A stretch of DNA of 64,000 bases from Pseudomonas sp. J452 (lineage in GTDB: Bacteria > Pseudomonadota > Gammaproteobacteria > Pseudomonadales > Pseudomonadaceae). Each line of letters opens with the position of its first letter. The stretch's first letter is position 1. Under the pieces are notes generated by a model that saw nothing but the letters and a program-made list of their open reading frames with translations, was not told where the DNA came from and made no database searches. Where the stretch lies: contig NZ_CP088294.1 in NCBI RefSeq assembly GCF_024666525.1, forward strand, positions 1,364,001-1,428,000. Direction: 5' to 3'. Below are positions 47,006 to 56,721 of this stretch, piece by piece. Both the position numbers and the translations under genes were made by a program.

Positions 47006-49228
47006 ATGCCGTCGCGCCACAAGGGACGTCGCCTGCTGGGCAGATTGCTGCTGGCACTGCTGTTGCTGGTGGCGCTGCTGTGGCTGGCCTGGCGCTGGCT
47101 GCTGGCGGCGCAGGGCATCAGTCAGCTGGACTGGCAGGGCCTGCAGCTGTCGGGCGCGGGGCTGCAGGTGGACAGCCTGTTGCTGGTGCGTGACGGCAGC
47201 GACGGTAGCCGTGTGCAGGTAAGCGCCAGCGCCCTGCAACTGGCCTGGCCGCAACGGCTGCAGCAGCGCCTGTATCTGCCCGAACTGCGCAGCCAGGCGC
47301 TGCAACTGAGCTGGCAGGCCGGGCAGGGCGAGAGCGCGGCAGACGCTGATCCGCAGGCGCTGCTCGACAGCCTGGCCTGGCTGCCACGACAGCTGACAGT
47401 CGACCAACTGAGTCTGGAATTACCCTGTGCCACCGGCCGCTGCGTGCTGCTCGGCAGCCTGCAACTGCAGCATGGCGGCGCCCTGCAACAGCCGGCCGAG
47501 TTGCGCCTGCAGCTGCAGACGGGCGCGCGCAGCCTCGAGCTGCAGGCGCACCTGGAGCAGCGCGAGGGCCAGTGGCAGTTGCGCGCCGATGCCCAGCTCG
47601 ACCGCCAACCGTTGCTGACGCTGCGCAGCGCATTGCGCGAGGAAGCCGCCGTCAGTCACTGGCAAGGCGAGCTGGAGCTGGTGCAGCTGGCCGATAGCCG
47701 CGGCCTGTTCGTCTGGCTGCAGCAATGGCAGACCACCGACCAGCGCCTGCTCGATACCCAGGCGTCTTTGCGCCTGCAGGCCAGCTGGCAGCTGGCTTTG
47801 GCCCCCGGCGCGAGCCTGCTCGATAGGCAGCGCTTGCGCGGCGCCAGCGGTACCTTCAGCGCTGCGCTGCAGCTGCAAAGCCCGCTGCTGGAGTACCAGA
47901 ACCTGCGCGCCGAAGGCCTGGCGCTGACGCTCAAGGTGGACGGAAAACTTGCCGAGCAGCAGTTGCAGGTCAGCCTGCTGCCTTCGTCCAGCCTGCAGGC
48001 CAAGCGCCTGCAGCTCGCCGCCGATCTGCGCGTGCAACAGCTGCAGGCCAAGCTGGCCGGGCTGTCCCTGCAACTGGGTGGCAGCCCGAGCCTGAGCGGC
48101 CCGCTGCAGCTGAGCGTGAGCAAGCTGGAACAGGCCGAGCTGCTGCCCCAGGCCTGGCAGTTCAGCGGTCAGCTGCAGGCCAGTGCGCAGCAGCAACGCT
48201 TGCAGGGCGCCTTGAGCAATGCCGCAGGGCTCAGCCTGAGCGTCGAGGGTGAGCGCGACGCCCAAGGCGCGCTGCAGCTGTCCGCCGAGCTGGCCGAGCT
48301 GTTCTTTCGCGCCGGTAATCCTTTGAGCCAGACCTTTCGCGCCTGGCCGGAGCTGCTGCAGATCGGCAACGGCCGCCTGCTCGGCCAGGCCAGCCTGCAG
48401 TTGCCGCTCGGCGCGCCGCTGCTGCTGGATCTGGCCCTGCAGTTTCAGGGGCTCGCCGGGATCTACGACCGCAGCGAGCTGACGGGACTGGATGGCGAGC
48501 TGAAGGCGCAACTGCGCGGCGACCAACTGAGTCTGGAGCTGCCGCAACTGAGCTTGCAGCAGCTCAACTCCGGCGTGTCGGTTGGCCCGTTGCAGCTGCA
48601 GGGCCGCTACGTCGCCCGTCTGGGTCAGCTGTTGCAGGGCCAGCTGTCCTGGCAGACGGCGCAGGCCGCACTGCTGCAGGGCCTGGCCTGGCTGCCCGCC
48701 GGGCAGGTGGACCTGGCCCAGCCTAGCCAGCGCCTGCAATTGCAGTTCAAGGATGTGCAACTGGAGGAGATTTTCCGGGTCTACCCTGCAGAGGGGTTGG
48801 CCGGGCGCGGCAGTTTGCGCGGTGAGCTGCCGCTGCTGCTGGACGCCGCCGGCCTGCGCATCGAACAGGGTCAGATGGCTGCCCAGGCGCCGGGTTACCT
48901 GCAGTTCCGCTCGGAGAAGATCCGTGCCCTGGGCCGCAGCAATCCCGGTATGCAGCTGGTGGTGGATGCCCTCGACAATTTCCACTTCGAATTGCTCGAC
49001 AGTGCCGTCAGCTATGCTGCCGACGGCAAGTTGCAACTGGCGCTGCGCCTGCAAGGGCGCAACCCGGATGTGGAGAAGGGCCGGCCGATCAACCTCAACG
49101 TCAATCTGCAAGAGGACATCCCGGCCTTGCTGACCAGTCTGCAGCTCACCGACCGGGTGAGCGAAACCATCCGCCAGCGTGTGCAGCAACGCCTGCGGCA
49201 ACGCAATGATCCGCAGAAGGAGAACTGA
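47006..49228 (+). CDS. ydbH: YdbH family intermembrane phospholipid transport protein
   Basis: 740 residues from the ATG at 47006, 8 bases after GAGG. One N-terminal membrane anchor (about 9-32, LLGRLLLALLLLVALLWLAWRW), then a long Gln/Leu-rich periplasmic region of repeated beta segments ending in the conserved part YLQFRSEKIRALGRSNPGMQLVVDALDNFHF. This is the AsmA-like bridge family; in E. coli YdbH acts with YhdP and TamB in moving phospholipid to the outer membrane. It is followed at 2 bases by ynbE and then ydbL. Confidence 0.88.
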   Translation: MPSRHKGRRLLGRLLLALLLLVALLWLAWRWLLAAQGISQLDWQGLQLSGAGLQVDSLLLVRDGSDGSRVQVSASALQLAWPQRLQQRLYLPELRSQALQLSWQAGQGESAADADPQALLDSLAWLPRQLTVDQLSLELPCATGRCVLLGSLQLQHGGALQQPAELRLQLQTGARSLELQAHLEQREGQWQLRADAQLDRQPLLTLRSALREEAAVSHWQGELELVQLADSRGLFVWLQQWQTTDQRLLDTQASLRLQASWQLALAPGASLLDRQRLRGASGTFSAALQLQSPLLEYQNLRAEGLALTLKVDGKLAEQQLQVSLLPSSSLQAKRLQLAADLRVQQLQAKLAGLSLQLGGSPSLSGPLQLSVSKLEQAELLPQAWQFSGQLQASAQQQRLQGALSNAAGLSLSVEGERDAQGALQLSAELAELFFRAGNPLSQTFRAWPELLQIGNGRLLGQASLQLPLGAPLLLDLALQFQGLAGIYDRSELTGLDGELKAQLRGDQLSLELPQLSLQQLNSGVSVGPLQLQGRYVARLGQLLQGQLSWQTAQAALLQGLAWLPAGQVDLAQPSQRLQLQFKDVQLEEIFRVYPAEGLAGRGSLRGELPLLLDAAGLRIEQGQMAAQAPGYLQFRSEKIRALGRSNPGMQLVVDALDNFHFELLDSAVSYAADGKLQLALRLQGRNPDVEKGRPINLNVNLQEDIPALLTSLQLTDRVSETIRQRVQQRLRQRNDPQKEN

Positions 49229-49230
49229 CC

Positions 49231-49422
49231 ATGCGCCTGCGCGCCCTGCTGGTCATCCCGTTGCTCGCCGGCCTGAGCACCGCCTGCACCCCCACGGTGC
49301 AGCTGGCGATGCCCAGCGAGCCGATCAACATCAACCTCAACGTGAAGATCGAGCACGAGATCTACATCAAGGTCGACAAGGCCCTGGACTCGATCATCAA
49401 CGAAGACAGCGGCCTGTTCTGA
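49231..49422 (+). CDS. ynbE: YnbE family lipoprotein
   Basis: 63 residues. Lipobox LSTAC with Cys19, followed by PSEPININLNVKIEHEIYIKVDKALDSIINED, the YnbE pattern. It is anchored to the outer membrane and in E. coli extends the YdbH beta-groove. Only 2 bases separate it from ydbH. Confidence 0.92.
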   Translation: MRLRALLVIPLLAGLSTACTPTVQLAMPSEPININLNVKIEHEIYIKVDKALDSIINEDSGLF

Positions 49423-49442
49423 GCCACTGCAAGGAGCCATTC

Positions 49443-49787
49443 ATGAAGCTGCAACGCACCCTGGCCTGCGGCCTGCTGGCCCTGAGCCTCAGCCTGCCGG
49501 CCCTGGCGATGAATCTCAACGAGGCGATGAGCGCCCTCGGTTCGGCCAAGAGCAGCGGCCAGTTGGGCGAACAACCCGACGGCTACCTCGGCGTGGTCAG
49601 CCCCGGTGGCTCGGCCGAGGAGATCGCCAAGTTGATCAACCAGGCACGCCAGGCCGAATACCAGCGCCTGGCCAAGGACAACGGATTGCAGCTGGGCGAT
49701 GTGGAAGCCCTGGCCGGGCAGAAGGCGCTGGAGAAGACCCCCTCCGGGCAGTACATCCAGCTCAACGGCAAGTGGCTGCTCAAGTAG
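49443..49787 (+). CDS. ydbL: YdbL family (DUF1318) periplasmic protein
   Basis: 114 residues. The signal peptide (MKLQRTLACGLLALSLSLPALA-M) is followed by LNEAMSALGSAKSSGQLGEQPDGYLG and VEALAGQKALEKTPSGQYIQLNGKW, the DUF1318 signature. In E. coli YdbL modulates the YdbH-YnbE interaction. AGGAG precedes the ATG at 49443. Last gene of the operon. Confidence 0.92.
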   Translation: MKLQRTLACGLLALSLSLPALAMNLNEAMSALGSAKSSGQLGEQPDGYLGVVSPGGSAEEIAKLINQARQAEYQRLAKDNGLQLGDVEALAGQKALEKTPSGQYIQLNGKWLLK

Positions 49788-49893
49788 CCCGGGACGGGCG
49801 CTCGTCGGGCTCTGTCAATTATTCCGCTGCGCGAGTTTTACCTGCTGTTTTATCGCCAAGCCCCATTAGGTGGTTGTCTGGCTCTCCGTAAAA

Positions 49894-49926
49894 GGCTTAT
49901 TTGCCGGAAATTATCGCCAAATAAGC
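49894..49926. promoter_or_regulatory. Palindrome upstream of dadA, candidate Lrp/DadR site
   Basis: GGCTTATTTGCC-GGAAATTATC-GCCAAATAAGCC, 12-base arms with one mismatch and an AT-rich centre, ~100 bases before dadA. Lrp-type sites are often AT-centred inverted repeats, and dadA promoters are Lrp-activated. An alternative is a terminator for ydbL, but there is no T-run. Confidence 0.45.
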
Positions 49927-49939
49927 CCTTCTAAACAGT

Positions 49940-49968
49940 GAATAACACTGCTGTTGTCTTCCTATACT
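49940..49968 (+). promoter_or_regulatory. Probable dadA promoter
   Basis: TATACT (49963-49968) is a good -10; the -35 position 17 bases upstream reads GAATAA and is poor. A weak -35 is what an activator-dependent (Lrp) promoter would show. Confidence 0.45.
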
Positions 49969-50028
49969 GCGCTCAATCGTGCTCAGTAAAACAAACGCCA
50001 GCGAAAGCTCGCGACGAGGGAGACAATC

Positions 50029-51327
50029 ATGCGTGTTCTGGTTCTTGGCAGCGGTGTGATCGGTACCGCCAGCGCCTATTACCTGGCTCGTGCCGGCTTC
50101 GAAGTGGTGGTGGTCGACCGCCAGAACGGCCCGGCCCTGGAAACCAGCTTCGCCAATGCCGGGCAGGTCTCCCCCGGCTACGCCTCGCCCTGGGCCGCTC
50201 CGGGCGTGCCGCTGAAAGCCATCAAGTGGCTGCTGCAGCAGCACGCACCGCTGGCGATCAAGGCCACCGCCGATATCGACCAGTACCTGTGGATGGCGCA
50301 GATGCTGCGCAACTGCACTGCCAGCCGCTACGCGGTGAACAAGGAGCGCATGGTGCGCCTGTCCGAGTACAGCCGCGACTGCCTCGACGAGCTGCGTGCC
50401 GAGACCGGCATCAGCTACGAAGGTCGCCAGCTGGGCACCACCCAGCTGTTCCGCACCCAGGCCCAGGTCGACAACGCGGCCAAGGACATCGCCGTGCTGG
50501 AAGCCTCCGGCGTGCCCTACGAGCTGCTCGACCGCGACGCGATTGCCCGCGTTGAACCGGCCCTGGCCGGGGTCAAGCACAAGCTGGCCGGCGCTCTGCG
50601 CCTACCCAACGACCAGACCGGCGACTGCCAGATGTTCACCGCCAAGCTGGCGGAGATGGCCGTGGCGTTGGGCGTGCAGTTCCGCTTCGGCTGCAACATC
50701 GAACGCCTGGACCATGCCGGTGACCGTATCAATGGCGTGTGGGTCGACGGCAAGCTGGAAACTGCCGACCGCTATGTACTCGCCCTCGGCAGCTACAGCC
50801 CGCAGCTGCTCAAGCCGCTGGGTGTGCGTGCGCCGGTCTACCCGCTCAAGGGCTATTCGCTGACCGTGCCGATCACCAACCCGGCGATGGCCCCGGCGTC
50901 GACCATTCTCGACGAGACCTACAAGGTCGCCATCACCCGTTTCGACAACCGCATCCGCGTCGGCGGCATGGCCGAGATCGCCGGTTTCGACCTGAGCCTC
51001 AACCCCAAGCGCCGCGCCACCCTGGAAATGATCACCACCGATCTCTACCCGCAGGGCGGTGACCTGCGCCAGGCGGAATTCTGGACCGGCCTGCGCCCGG
51101 CCACCCCGGACGGCACGCCGATTGTCGGTGGCACCGCCTTCCGCAACCTGTACCTCAACACCGGACACGGTACCCTTGGCTGGACCATGGCCTGCGGCTC
51201 CGGTCGCTTCCTCGCCGACCTGATGGCGAACAAGCGCCCGCAGATCAGCGCCGAAGGCCTGGATATTTCCCGCTACAGCAACACCAAGGAGAGCCACAAG
51301 CATGTCCATCCAGCGCCTGCGCACTGA
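50029..51327 (+). CDS. dadA: D-amino acid dehydrogenase small subunit DadA
   Basis: 432 residues. N-terminal FAD motif [29 protein letters not shown] (2-30), then [28 protein letters not shown] and C-terminal [34 protein letters not shown]. It oxidises D-alanine and other D-amino acids to keto acids, feeding electrons to the membrane. It overlaps the following RidA-type gene by 26 bases. Confidence 0.97.
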   Translation: MRVLVLGSGVIGTASAYYLARAGFEVVVVDRQNGPALETSFANAGQVSPGYASPWAAPGVPLKAIKWLLQQHAPLAIKATADIDQYLWMAQMLRNCTASRYAVNKERMVRLSEYSRDCLDELRAETGISYEGRQLGTTQLFRTQAQVDNAAKDIAVLEASGVPYELLDRDAIARVEPALAGVKHKLAGALRLPNDQTGDCQMFTAKLAEMAVALGVQFRFGCNIERLDHAGDRINGVWVDGKLETADRYVLALGSYSPQLLKPLGVRAPVYPLKGYSLTVPITNPAMAPASTILDETYKVAITRFDNRIRVGGMAEIAGFDLSLNPKRRATLEMITTDLYPQGGDLRQAEFWTGLRPATPDGTPIVGGTAFRNLYLNTGHGTLGWTMACGSGRFLADLMANKRPQISAEGLDISRYSNTKESHKHVHPAPAH

Positions 51328-51652
51328 AAAGCGCTACAGCGAAATCGTCATCCATAACGGCACCGTGTACCTGGCGGGCCAACTGGCTGACGACTACGCC
51401 GGCGATATCCGTGAGCAGACCCGCCAGACCCTGGCCAACATCGACCGTTTCCTCGCCGAAGCCGGCAGCGACAAGGCCAAGATCCTCTCGGTGACCATCT
51501 ACCTCAAGGACATGGCCGACTATGCCGGCATGAATGAGGTCTACGACGCCTGGGTCGCCGAGGGCGCCGCCCCCGGTCGCGCCTGCGTCGAAGCCAAGCT
51601 GTACGACCCGCGCGTACTGGTCGAGATGATGGTGATCGCCGCGCAATCCTGA
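51302..51652 (+). CDS. RidA family protein linked to dadA
   Basis: 116 residues: [29 protein letters not shown], a middle [24 protein letters not shown] and [23 protein letters not shown] with the RidA Arg and Glu positions. It is of the YoaB-like group, distinct from the RidA at 17787. Its start (AAGGAG at -15) lies inside the dadA 3' end. It probably detoxifies imine products released by DadA. Confidence 0.92.
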   Translation: MSIQRLRTEKRYSEIVIHNGTVYLAGQLADDYAGDIREQTRQTLANIDRFLAEAGSDKAKILSVTIYLKDMADYAGMNEVYDAWVAEGAAPGRACVEAKLYDPRVLVEMMVIAAQS

Positions 51653-51662
51653 ACATCCCTTT

Positions 51663-51690
51663 GGCCCGGCACCCCCGCCGGGCTTTTTTT
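51663..51690 (+). terminator. Intrinsic terminator inside the dad operon, before dadX
   Basis: GCCCGGC-ACCCCC-GCCGGGC followed by seven T residues. It lies between the RidA-type gene and dadX on the same strand, so dadX would get only read-through or need its own start. Confidence 0.85.
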
Positions 51691-51710
51691 AATCTGAAGA
51701 AGTTCCAGCC

Positions 51711-52784
51711 ATGCGTCCCGCCCGTGCCCTGATCGATCTGCAAGCCCTGCGCAACAACTACCAACTGGCCCGCGAAGTCAGCGGGGCGAAAGCCCTGGCG
51801 GTGGTCAAGGCCGATGCCTACGGGCATGGCGCGGTGCGCTGCGCCCAGGCCCTGGCGAGCGAAGCCGACGGTTTTGCCGTGGCCTGCATCGAGGAGGCGC
51901 TGGAGCTGCGCGCAGCGGGGATCACCCAGCCGATCCTGCTGCTGGAAGGCTTCTTCGATGCCGACGAGCTGGTGTTGATCGAACAGCATGCGCTGTGGTG
52001 CGTGGTGCATTCGAGCTGGCAACTGGAGGCCATCGAGCGCACGCCGCTGCAGCGGCCGCTGACCGTCTGGCTGAAAATGGATTCGGGCATGCACCGGGTC
52101 GGCCTGCATCCGGCCGAGTACCGCGATGCCCATCAGCGCCTGCTGGCCAGTGGCAAGGTGGCGAAGGTGGTGCTGATGAGCCACTTCGCCCGCGCCGACG
52201 AGCTGGACTGCCCGCGCAGTGCGGAACAACTGGAGGTGTTCGAGTGGGCCCGTGCCGGCCTGCAGGCGGAAGTCAGCCTGCGCAACTCGCCGGCTATCCT
52301 CGGCTGGCCGAGCGTGCCCAGCGATTGGGTGCGCCCCGGCATCATGCTGTATGGCGCCACCCCGTTCGAACAGGCCCAGGAACTGGCTGCGCGTTTGCAG
52401 CCGGTGATGACCTTGGAATCCAAAATCATCAGTGTGCGCGAGCTGCCGGCCGGCGAACCTGTGGGCTACGGTGCACGCTTCGTCAGCGAGCGGCCGACCC
52501 GCGTCGGCGTGGTCGCCATGGGCTATGCCGACGGTTACCCGCGGCATGCACCGACCGGCACGCCGGTCATGGTCGATGGCCAGCTGACCCGTCTGATCGG
52601 TCGCGTGTCGATGGACATGCTTACCGTCGACCTCACCGATCTGCCCCAGGCCGGGCTCGGCAGCCGGGTCGAGCTGTGGGGGCGCAATGTACTGGCCAGC
52701 GACGTGGCACAGGCGGCGGGCAGCATTCCCTACCAGCTGTTCTGCAACTTGAAACGGGTGCCGAGGCTCTATTCCGGGAGCTAG
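51711..52784 (+). CDS. dadX: Catabolic alanine racemase
   Basis: 357 residues. PLP lysine Lys33 in [10 protein letters not shown] and the second catalytic Tyr253 in VGYGARF, at the P. aeruginosa DadX positions. It converts L-alanine to D-alanine, the DadA substrate. A GAAGAAG sequence precedes the ATG. Confidence 0.96.
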   Translation: MRPARALIDLQALRNNYQLAREVSGAKALAVVKADAYGHGAVRCAQALASEADGFAVACIEEALELRAAGITQPILLLEGFFDADELVLIEQHALWCVVHSSWQLEAIERTPLQRPLTVWLKMDSGMHRVGLHPAEYRDAHQRLLASGKVAKVVLMSHFARADELDCPRSAEQLEVFEWARAGLQAEVSLRNSPAILGWPSVPSDWVRPGIMLYGATPFEQAQELAARLQPVMTLESKIISVRELPAGEPVGYGARFVSERPTRVGVVAMGYADGYPRHAPTGTPVMVDGQLTRLIGRVSMDMLTVDLTDLPQAGLGSRVELWGRNVLASDVAQAAGSIPYQLFCNLKRVPRLYSGS

Positions 52785-52889
52785 TTGACAGCCCGCGAAG
52801 GATTTGCAAACACGCTGTTGTAAATACTGAACACTGTTGCCATGATACGGCCAACTTTCCGTATCTGCTCCTCAAGGAGGACTCCAGCA

Positions 52890-53438
52890 TTGGACGTCGG
52901 TGTTCGACTGCAATCCATTCGCAAACTCAAAGGCCTATCCCAGCGTGAACTCGCCAAGCGGGCGGGCGTCACCAATAGCACCATTTCGATGATCGAGAAG
53001 AACAGCGTGAGCCCCTCGATCAGCTCGTTGAAAAAGGTGCTTGGCGGCATTCCCATGTCGCTGGTGGAATTCTTCTCCCTCGACGTGGAGCAGGATAACC
53101 AGGCGCAGGTGGTGTACCGGGCCGACGAACTCACCGATCTTTCCAGCGGCGCCGTGACCATGAAGCTGATCGGCAAGGCGCATCCCAGCCGCGCGATCAC
53201 CTTCCTCGACGAGACCTATCCGCCCGGCTCCGATACCGGCGACGAGATGCTCAACCATGACGGCGAAGAAGCCGGCATGCTGGTTGAGGGGCGTCTGGAG
53301 CTGACCGTTGGCGCCGAGGTGTTCGTCCTCGAGCCGGGCGACAGCTACTACTTCGACAGCACCAAGCCGCATCGCTTCCGCAATCCGTACGATCGCCCGG
53401 CGCGACTGGTCAGTGCGACCACGCCAGCGAACTTCTGA
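52890..53438 (+). CDS. pauR: PauR polyamine-catabolism regulator (XRE-cupin), TTG start
   Basis: 182 residues from a TTG at 52890, 9 bases after AAGGAGG, giving MDVGVRLQSIRKLKGLSQ as in Pseudomonas PauR. An ATG at 52842 in the same frame lacks a ribosome site. HTH: LSQRELAKRAGVTNSTISMIEKNSVSPS (17-45); cupin domain about 105-180 with HDGEEAGMLVEGRLELTVG. PauR represses pau polyamine genes, which include the kauB and FAD oxidase genes in this window. Confidence 0.92.
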   Translation: MDVGVRLQSIRKLKGLSQRELAKRAGVTNSTISMIEKNSVSPSISSLKKVLGGIPMSLVEFFSLDVEQDNQAQVVYRADELTDLSSGAVTMKLIGKAHPSRAITFLDETYPPGSDTGDEMLNHDGEEAGMLVEGRLELTVGAEVFVLEPGDSYYFDSTKPHRFRNPYDRPARLVSATTPANF

Positions 53439-53583
53439 GTGCGCACAGGGCTTGCGGTGTGAGCCGCAAGCCTAATACCCCTGCGACAACATGGGTTGTT
53501 CCGGCCGGCTGACCTAACCGTTATACTGCGCCGGCTCGCGTAACCGTGGCCGCGAGCGTGACTAGCCACAATGAGGGTGTACC

Positions 53584-54015
53584 GTGAACCTGATCAAGAA
53601 GATGCTGGCGGCACAAGCTGCCGTATTGGCCCTGTGGGCTGTGAGCGCTCAGGCTGCGACCAATGACGAAATCGCCGAGCGCCTCAAGCCGGTCGGTGAA
53701 GTCTGCGTCCAGGGCGAAGAATGCAAAGGTGTTGGTGCCGTTGCCAGCGCAGCGGCCAGCAGTGGCCCGCGCAGCGGTGATGACGTGATCGCTGCCCATT
53801 GTGGCGCCTGCCATGGTGCTGCCGCAGCGGCCATGGGTGCCCCAGGTATTGGCGATGCCGGTGCCTGGAAGACTCGCGCTGGTGCAGCCGGTGGGCTCGA
53901 TGGCCTGCTCAAGCATGCAATCAGCGGTATCAACGCCATGCCGCCGAAAGGCACCTGCGCCACCTGCTCGGATGACGAGCTGCTGGCTGCCATCAAGACG
54001 ATGTCCGGCCTGTAA
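53584..54015 (+). CDS. cycB: Cytochrome c5
   Basis: 143 residues, signal peptide 1-24 (ALWAVSAQA-A). Haem site CGACH (Cys73, Cys76, His77) and an axial Met in GINAMPPKGTC; a second pair CATC (about 124-127) can form the disulfide typical of cytochrome c5. A periplasmic electron carrier. A GTTATACTGCG promoter element is visible at 53519-53529, and a terminator follows. Confidence 0.95.
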   Translation: MNLIKKMLAAQAAVLALWAVSAQAATNDEIAERLKPVGEVCVQGEECKGVGAVASAAASSGPRSGDDVIAAHCGACHGAAAAAMGAPGIGDAGAWKTRAGAAGGLDGLLKHAISGINAMPPKGTCATCSDDELLAAIKTMSGL

Positions 54016-54031
54016 CAGACCGGTATCGCAA

Positions 54032-54059
54032 GAAAAACCGCCCTCGGGCGGTTTTTTTA
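54032..54059 (+). terminator. Intrinsic terminator after cycB
   Basis: GAAAAACCGCCC-TC-GGGCGGTTTTTTT: 7-base GC stem with A- and T-tracts, so it may act in both directions. Confidence 0.92.
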
Positions 54060-54094
54060 TGCCTGCACTTTGCTGGCTGCCGTGCACGCAGGTC

Positions 54095-56650
54095 TTACTG
54101 CTTGCCGAATAACCGGCTGAGCAGGCCGGGTTTCTTCTGCTGCTGGAGCAGCTCTTCGGCCAGTTCGCGGGCCTCTGGTACCTCGGCCGTCACGGCTTTC
54201 TGCAGCCAGGCGAGCGCCTCTTCCTGGCTGTGTTCATCGTCCAACAGCAGTTCGGCCAGGGTCAGGTAGGCGTATTCAAAGCCTGCTTCGCAGGCCAGCT
54301 GCAGCTGTTCGCGGGCCTTGTCCAGGTTAGTCGGGCAGCCCAGGCCGTATAGGTGCATGCGCCCCATCCGCCAGTGTGCGTAGCTGTTGCCGAGGCCGAT
54401 GGCGTGCTGGTAATAGCGCTGGGCCTGGGCATAGTCCTCGCGTTGCTCGTAGAGCCAGCCCAGCTGATTGGCGCTCTCGTCACGCCCACCAAAGCGCCAG
54501 GCCTCCAGGTAGTGCTGCAGGGCCAGATCCGGATCGCCCACCGGCGGTTCCTGGTCGAACAGCAGTCTGGCCAGCTCCAGGTGGGCAGCACGATGACCGC
54601 GCTCGGTAGCCAGCTGCAGGTAGTGACGCGCCTGCATCAGGTCGGTCTCACAACCCCGGCCATGGCGGTAGCAGTCACCCAGATTGCGGGCGGCCAGGGC
54701 CGAGCCGGCGTCGCTGGCGCGCTGGAAATAGGCGAGGGCGCCGGCGTGGTTCTGGTCGGCGTTGTCCAGCAGGCAGCCGAGGTCGTTGAGCGCATCATGG
54801 TTACCCAGCTCGACCGCACGCAGCAGCAGCGGGCGGGCCTTCTCGTAGTCCTGTGCTTCCAGGGCAGCCAGGCCGCGGCGGTGGCTGTCCAGGGCTTGCC
54901 AGAGATCGCCCGCGCTGTTGTGCAGACAAGCCTGCTGCACCTCGCTGAGGCCGAACTGGGCGTAGCGGTCGACGATCTGCAGGGCGCGCTCGGCGGCCAG
55001 TGGCTGGCAGCTGCCGTCTTCCTGCAGGAGCCAGGCCTGCTCGGCGTGGAACACCAGCGCCAGCTCATCGCTCTGTACGAAGCGGCGCTCGGCGGCTGCC
55101 TGGTCGAGCGGCTCGCGCAGCCACTGGCCCTGGCTGTCGAGGATGCCCCAGCGGCCCTCCAGGCAGGCGTTGAAATAGCCGTCGTGCAGGTTCGCCAGGC
55201 GCTCGAAGCGCGGTTCCACTGTCCAGCCGGGCTGAGCTCCGCCACGGTACAGGCCCCAGCGCTTGTGCTCCTGCACCAGGCAATAGTGGCTGCCGTCGGC
55301 GCTCCGGCAGCCCTGCTGCAGCTCGATCCGGGCATAGGTGCAGGGCAGCAGCCAGCGCTCGTCCTGGTGGCGATAGAGGCCGTACTGGCGGTTGTCGTGC
55401 ACCCGCCAGGCCTGCATATCGTGCAGGTAGTCGAGTGCCTGGTACTCGCCGGGCAGCAGGGCCTGGCCCTGCTCGTCGAGGGCACGCCACAGCCACTGCT
55501 TACCCTCGCGACGGCGAATCAGATAGGCCTCGCCGCCTTCGACCAGGCTGACGCTGTTGATGTTGTCCAGGCCGATGGCGCCAAGGTCGTGGAAGCGGGT
55601 GGTGAGCAGGTGCTGCGGGCCCTGCGCCGGTTTCACGCTGTAGTAGCCCTCGTAGGCGTGGATCTGCTGGTACTGGGCCGGCAGCATCCAGCGGCCACTG
55701 GGGTCGATCGCCCCCCAGAGCTCGCCCTGCTGCACGCTCCAGTAGGCGCCGGTGTAATCCAGCGCCTCGCCGCCGTCGAACTGGCAGGGCACCGTCACCC
55801 GACCCTGGCGATCGATCAGGCCGTAGCGCCCACCTTCGGTGATCAGTGCATGCTCGCCGACGAAGTCGAAGGCGTCCTCGAACTGGCAGGCAATCACTTC
55901 GCGACCCTGGCGGTCGACATAGCCGAAACGCTGGTCGTGCTGCACGCAGGCCAACCCGCTGTGCCAGTCGAAATCGAAGAAGGCCTGGTAGTGCGGCGCG
56001 ATCAGCACCTGGCCGCTGGCATCGCGCAGGCCATAGCGCTGGTTCTCGCAGAAGATCTGCGGTTCGTCCTCGTCCTGGCTCGGCAGCATCGAACCGAGCG
56101 GTTCCCAGCCGTAGTCGTAGTTGTCCAGATTGAGTACGGCGCGGAAGCTGCCGGCCCAGGGCGCGTCGACGCCGGGGCAGTTGTCCAGCAGCAGTGGGTT
56201 GTCGCAGGCGATGGCCTCGCGGATGCAGGCGTTGGCTTGTTCGATCTCGCCGAGCAGCGCCTCGGCCTGCTCGCGGCGCTCGTCGTCGGCCATGTTGAAC
56301 ACGTCCCAGGCATCCAGGTGGAACCAGGCGTGGTTGGCACGGCTGTCGAGCAGCTGGAAGATCTTCTGCCGGGCCGTGTGGAAGGCCTCGACATCATCCA
56401 GCAAGCTGCCGGCGTGGCGCTCGATGAAATCGTAGAAATCGCGCAGGGCCTGGATGCCGGCTTTGGCCTCGGCGTACAGGCCTTCCTCGCTGCCGGGGCT
56501 GTTGTAGCAGTTGGCGCCGACGAAGGGCGCCGCGCTGAACAGCGGTTGCAACAGCAGCGGCAGTTCGTAGCCCCACTCCATCAGGGGCAGGCAGTCGTCT
56601 TCGTCGCTGCCGACGACGGCCTTGTTGTACAGGTACATGCGATGGGACAT
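54095..56650 (-). CDS. Large WG-repeat and Sel1/TPR-repeat protein
   Basis: 851 residues, no signal peptide or membrane segment, so probably cytoplasmic. Residues 1-200 form a helical region rich in acidic residues with no recognised domain. About 205-515 hold eight WG-type repeats, such as YGLRDASGQVLIAPHYQ, FGYVDRQGREVIACQFE and YGLIDRQGRVTVPCQF. About 590-835 hold Sel1/TPR-like helical pairs (ALNDLGCLLDNADQNHAGAL, AARNLGDCYRHGRG, HWRMGRMHLYGLG). The C-terminus is Gln/Lys-rich. Such proteins are probably scaffolds; the function is unknown. Confidence 0.85.
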   Translation of the reverse strand: MSHRMYLYNKAVVGSDEDDCLPLMEWGYELPLLLQPLFSAAPFVGANCYNSPGSEEGLYAEAKAGIQALRDFYDFIERHAGSLLDDVEAFHTARQKIFQLLDSRANHAWFHLDAWDVFNMADDERREQAEALLGEIEQANACIREAIACDNPLLLDNCPGVDAPWAGSFRAVLNLDNYDYGWEPLGSMLPSQDEDEPQIFCENQRYGLRDASGQVLIAPHYQAFFDFDWHSGLACVQHDQRFGYVDRQGREVIACQFEDAFDFVGEHALITEGGRYGLIDRQGRVTVPCQFDGGEALDYTGAYWSVQQGELWGAIDPSGRWMLPAQYQQIHAYEGYYSVKPAQGPQHLLTTRFHDLGAIGLDNINSVSLVEGGEAYLIRRREGKQWLWRALDEQGQALLPGEYQALDYLHDMQAWRVHDNRQYGLYRHQDERWLLPCTYARIELQQGCRSADGSHYCLVQEHKRWGLYRGGAQPGWTVEPRFERLANLHDGYFNACLEGRWGILDSQGQWLREPLDQAAAERRFVQSDELALVFHAEQAWLLQEDGSCQPLAAERALQIVDRYAQFGLSEVQQACLHNSAGDLWQALDSHRRGLAALEAQDYEKARPLLLRAVELGNHDALNDLGCLLDNADQNHAGALAYFQRASDAGSALAARNLGDCYRHGRGCETDLMQARHYLQLATERGHRAAHLELARLLFDQEPPVGDPDLALQHYLEAWRFGGRDESANQLGWLYEQREDYAQAQRYYQHAIGLGNSYAHWRMGRMHLYGLGCPTNLDKAREQLQLACEAGFEYAYLTLAELLLDDEHSQEEALAWLQKAVTAEVPEARELAEELLQQQKKPGLLSRLFGKQ

Positions 56651-56721
56651 GGCGCGCTTCCTTGCGATACGGCGAAAGCGCGCAGTCTAGCCAAGCCGCC
56701 GTCGCGCGGCTGTGCGCTCCG

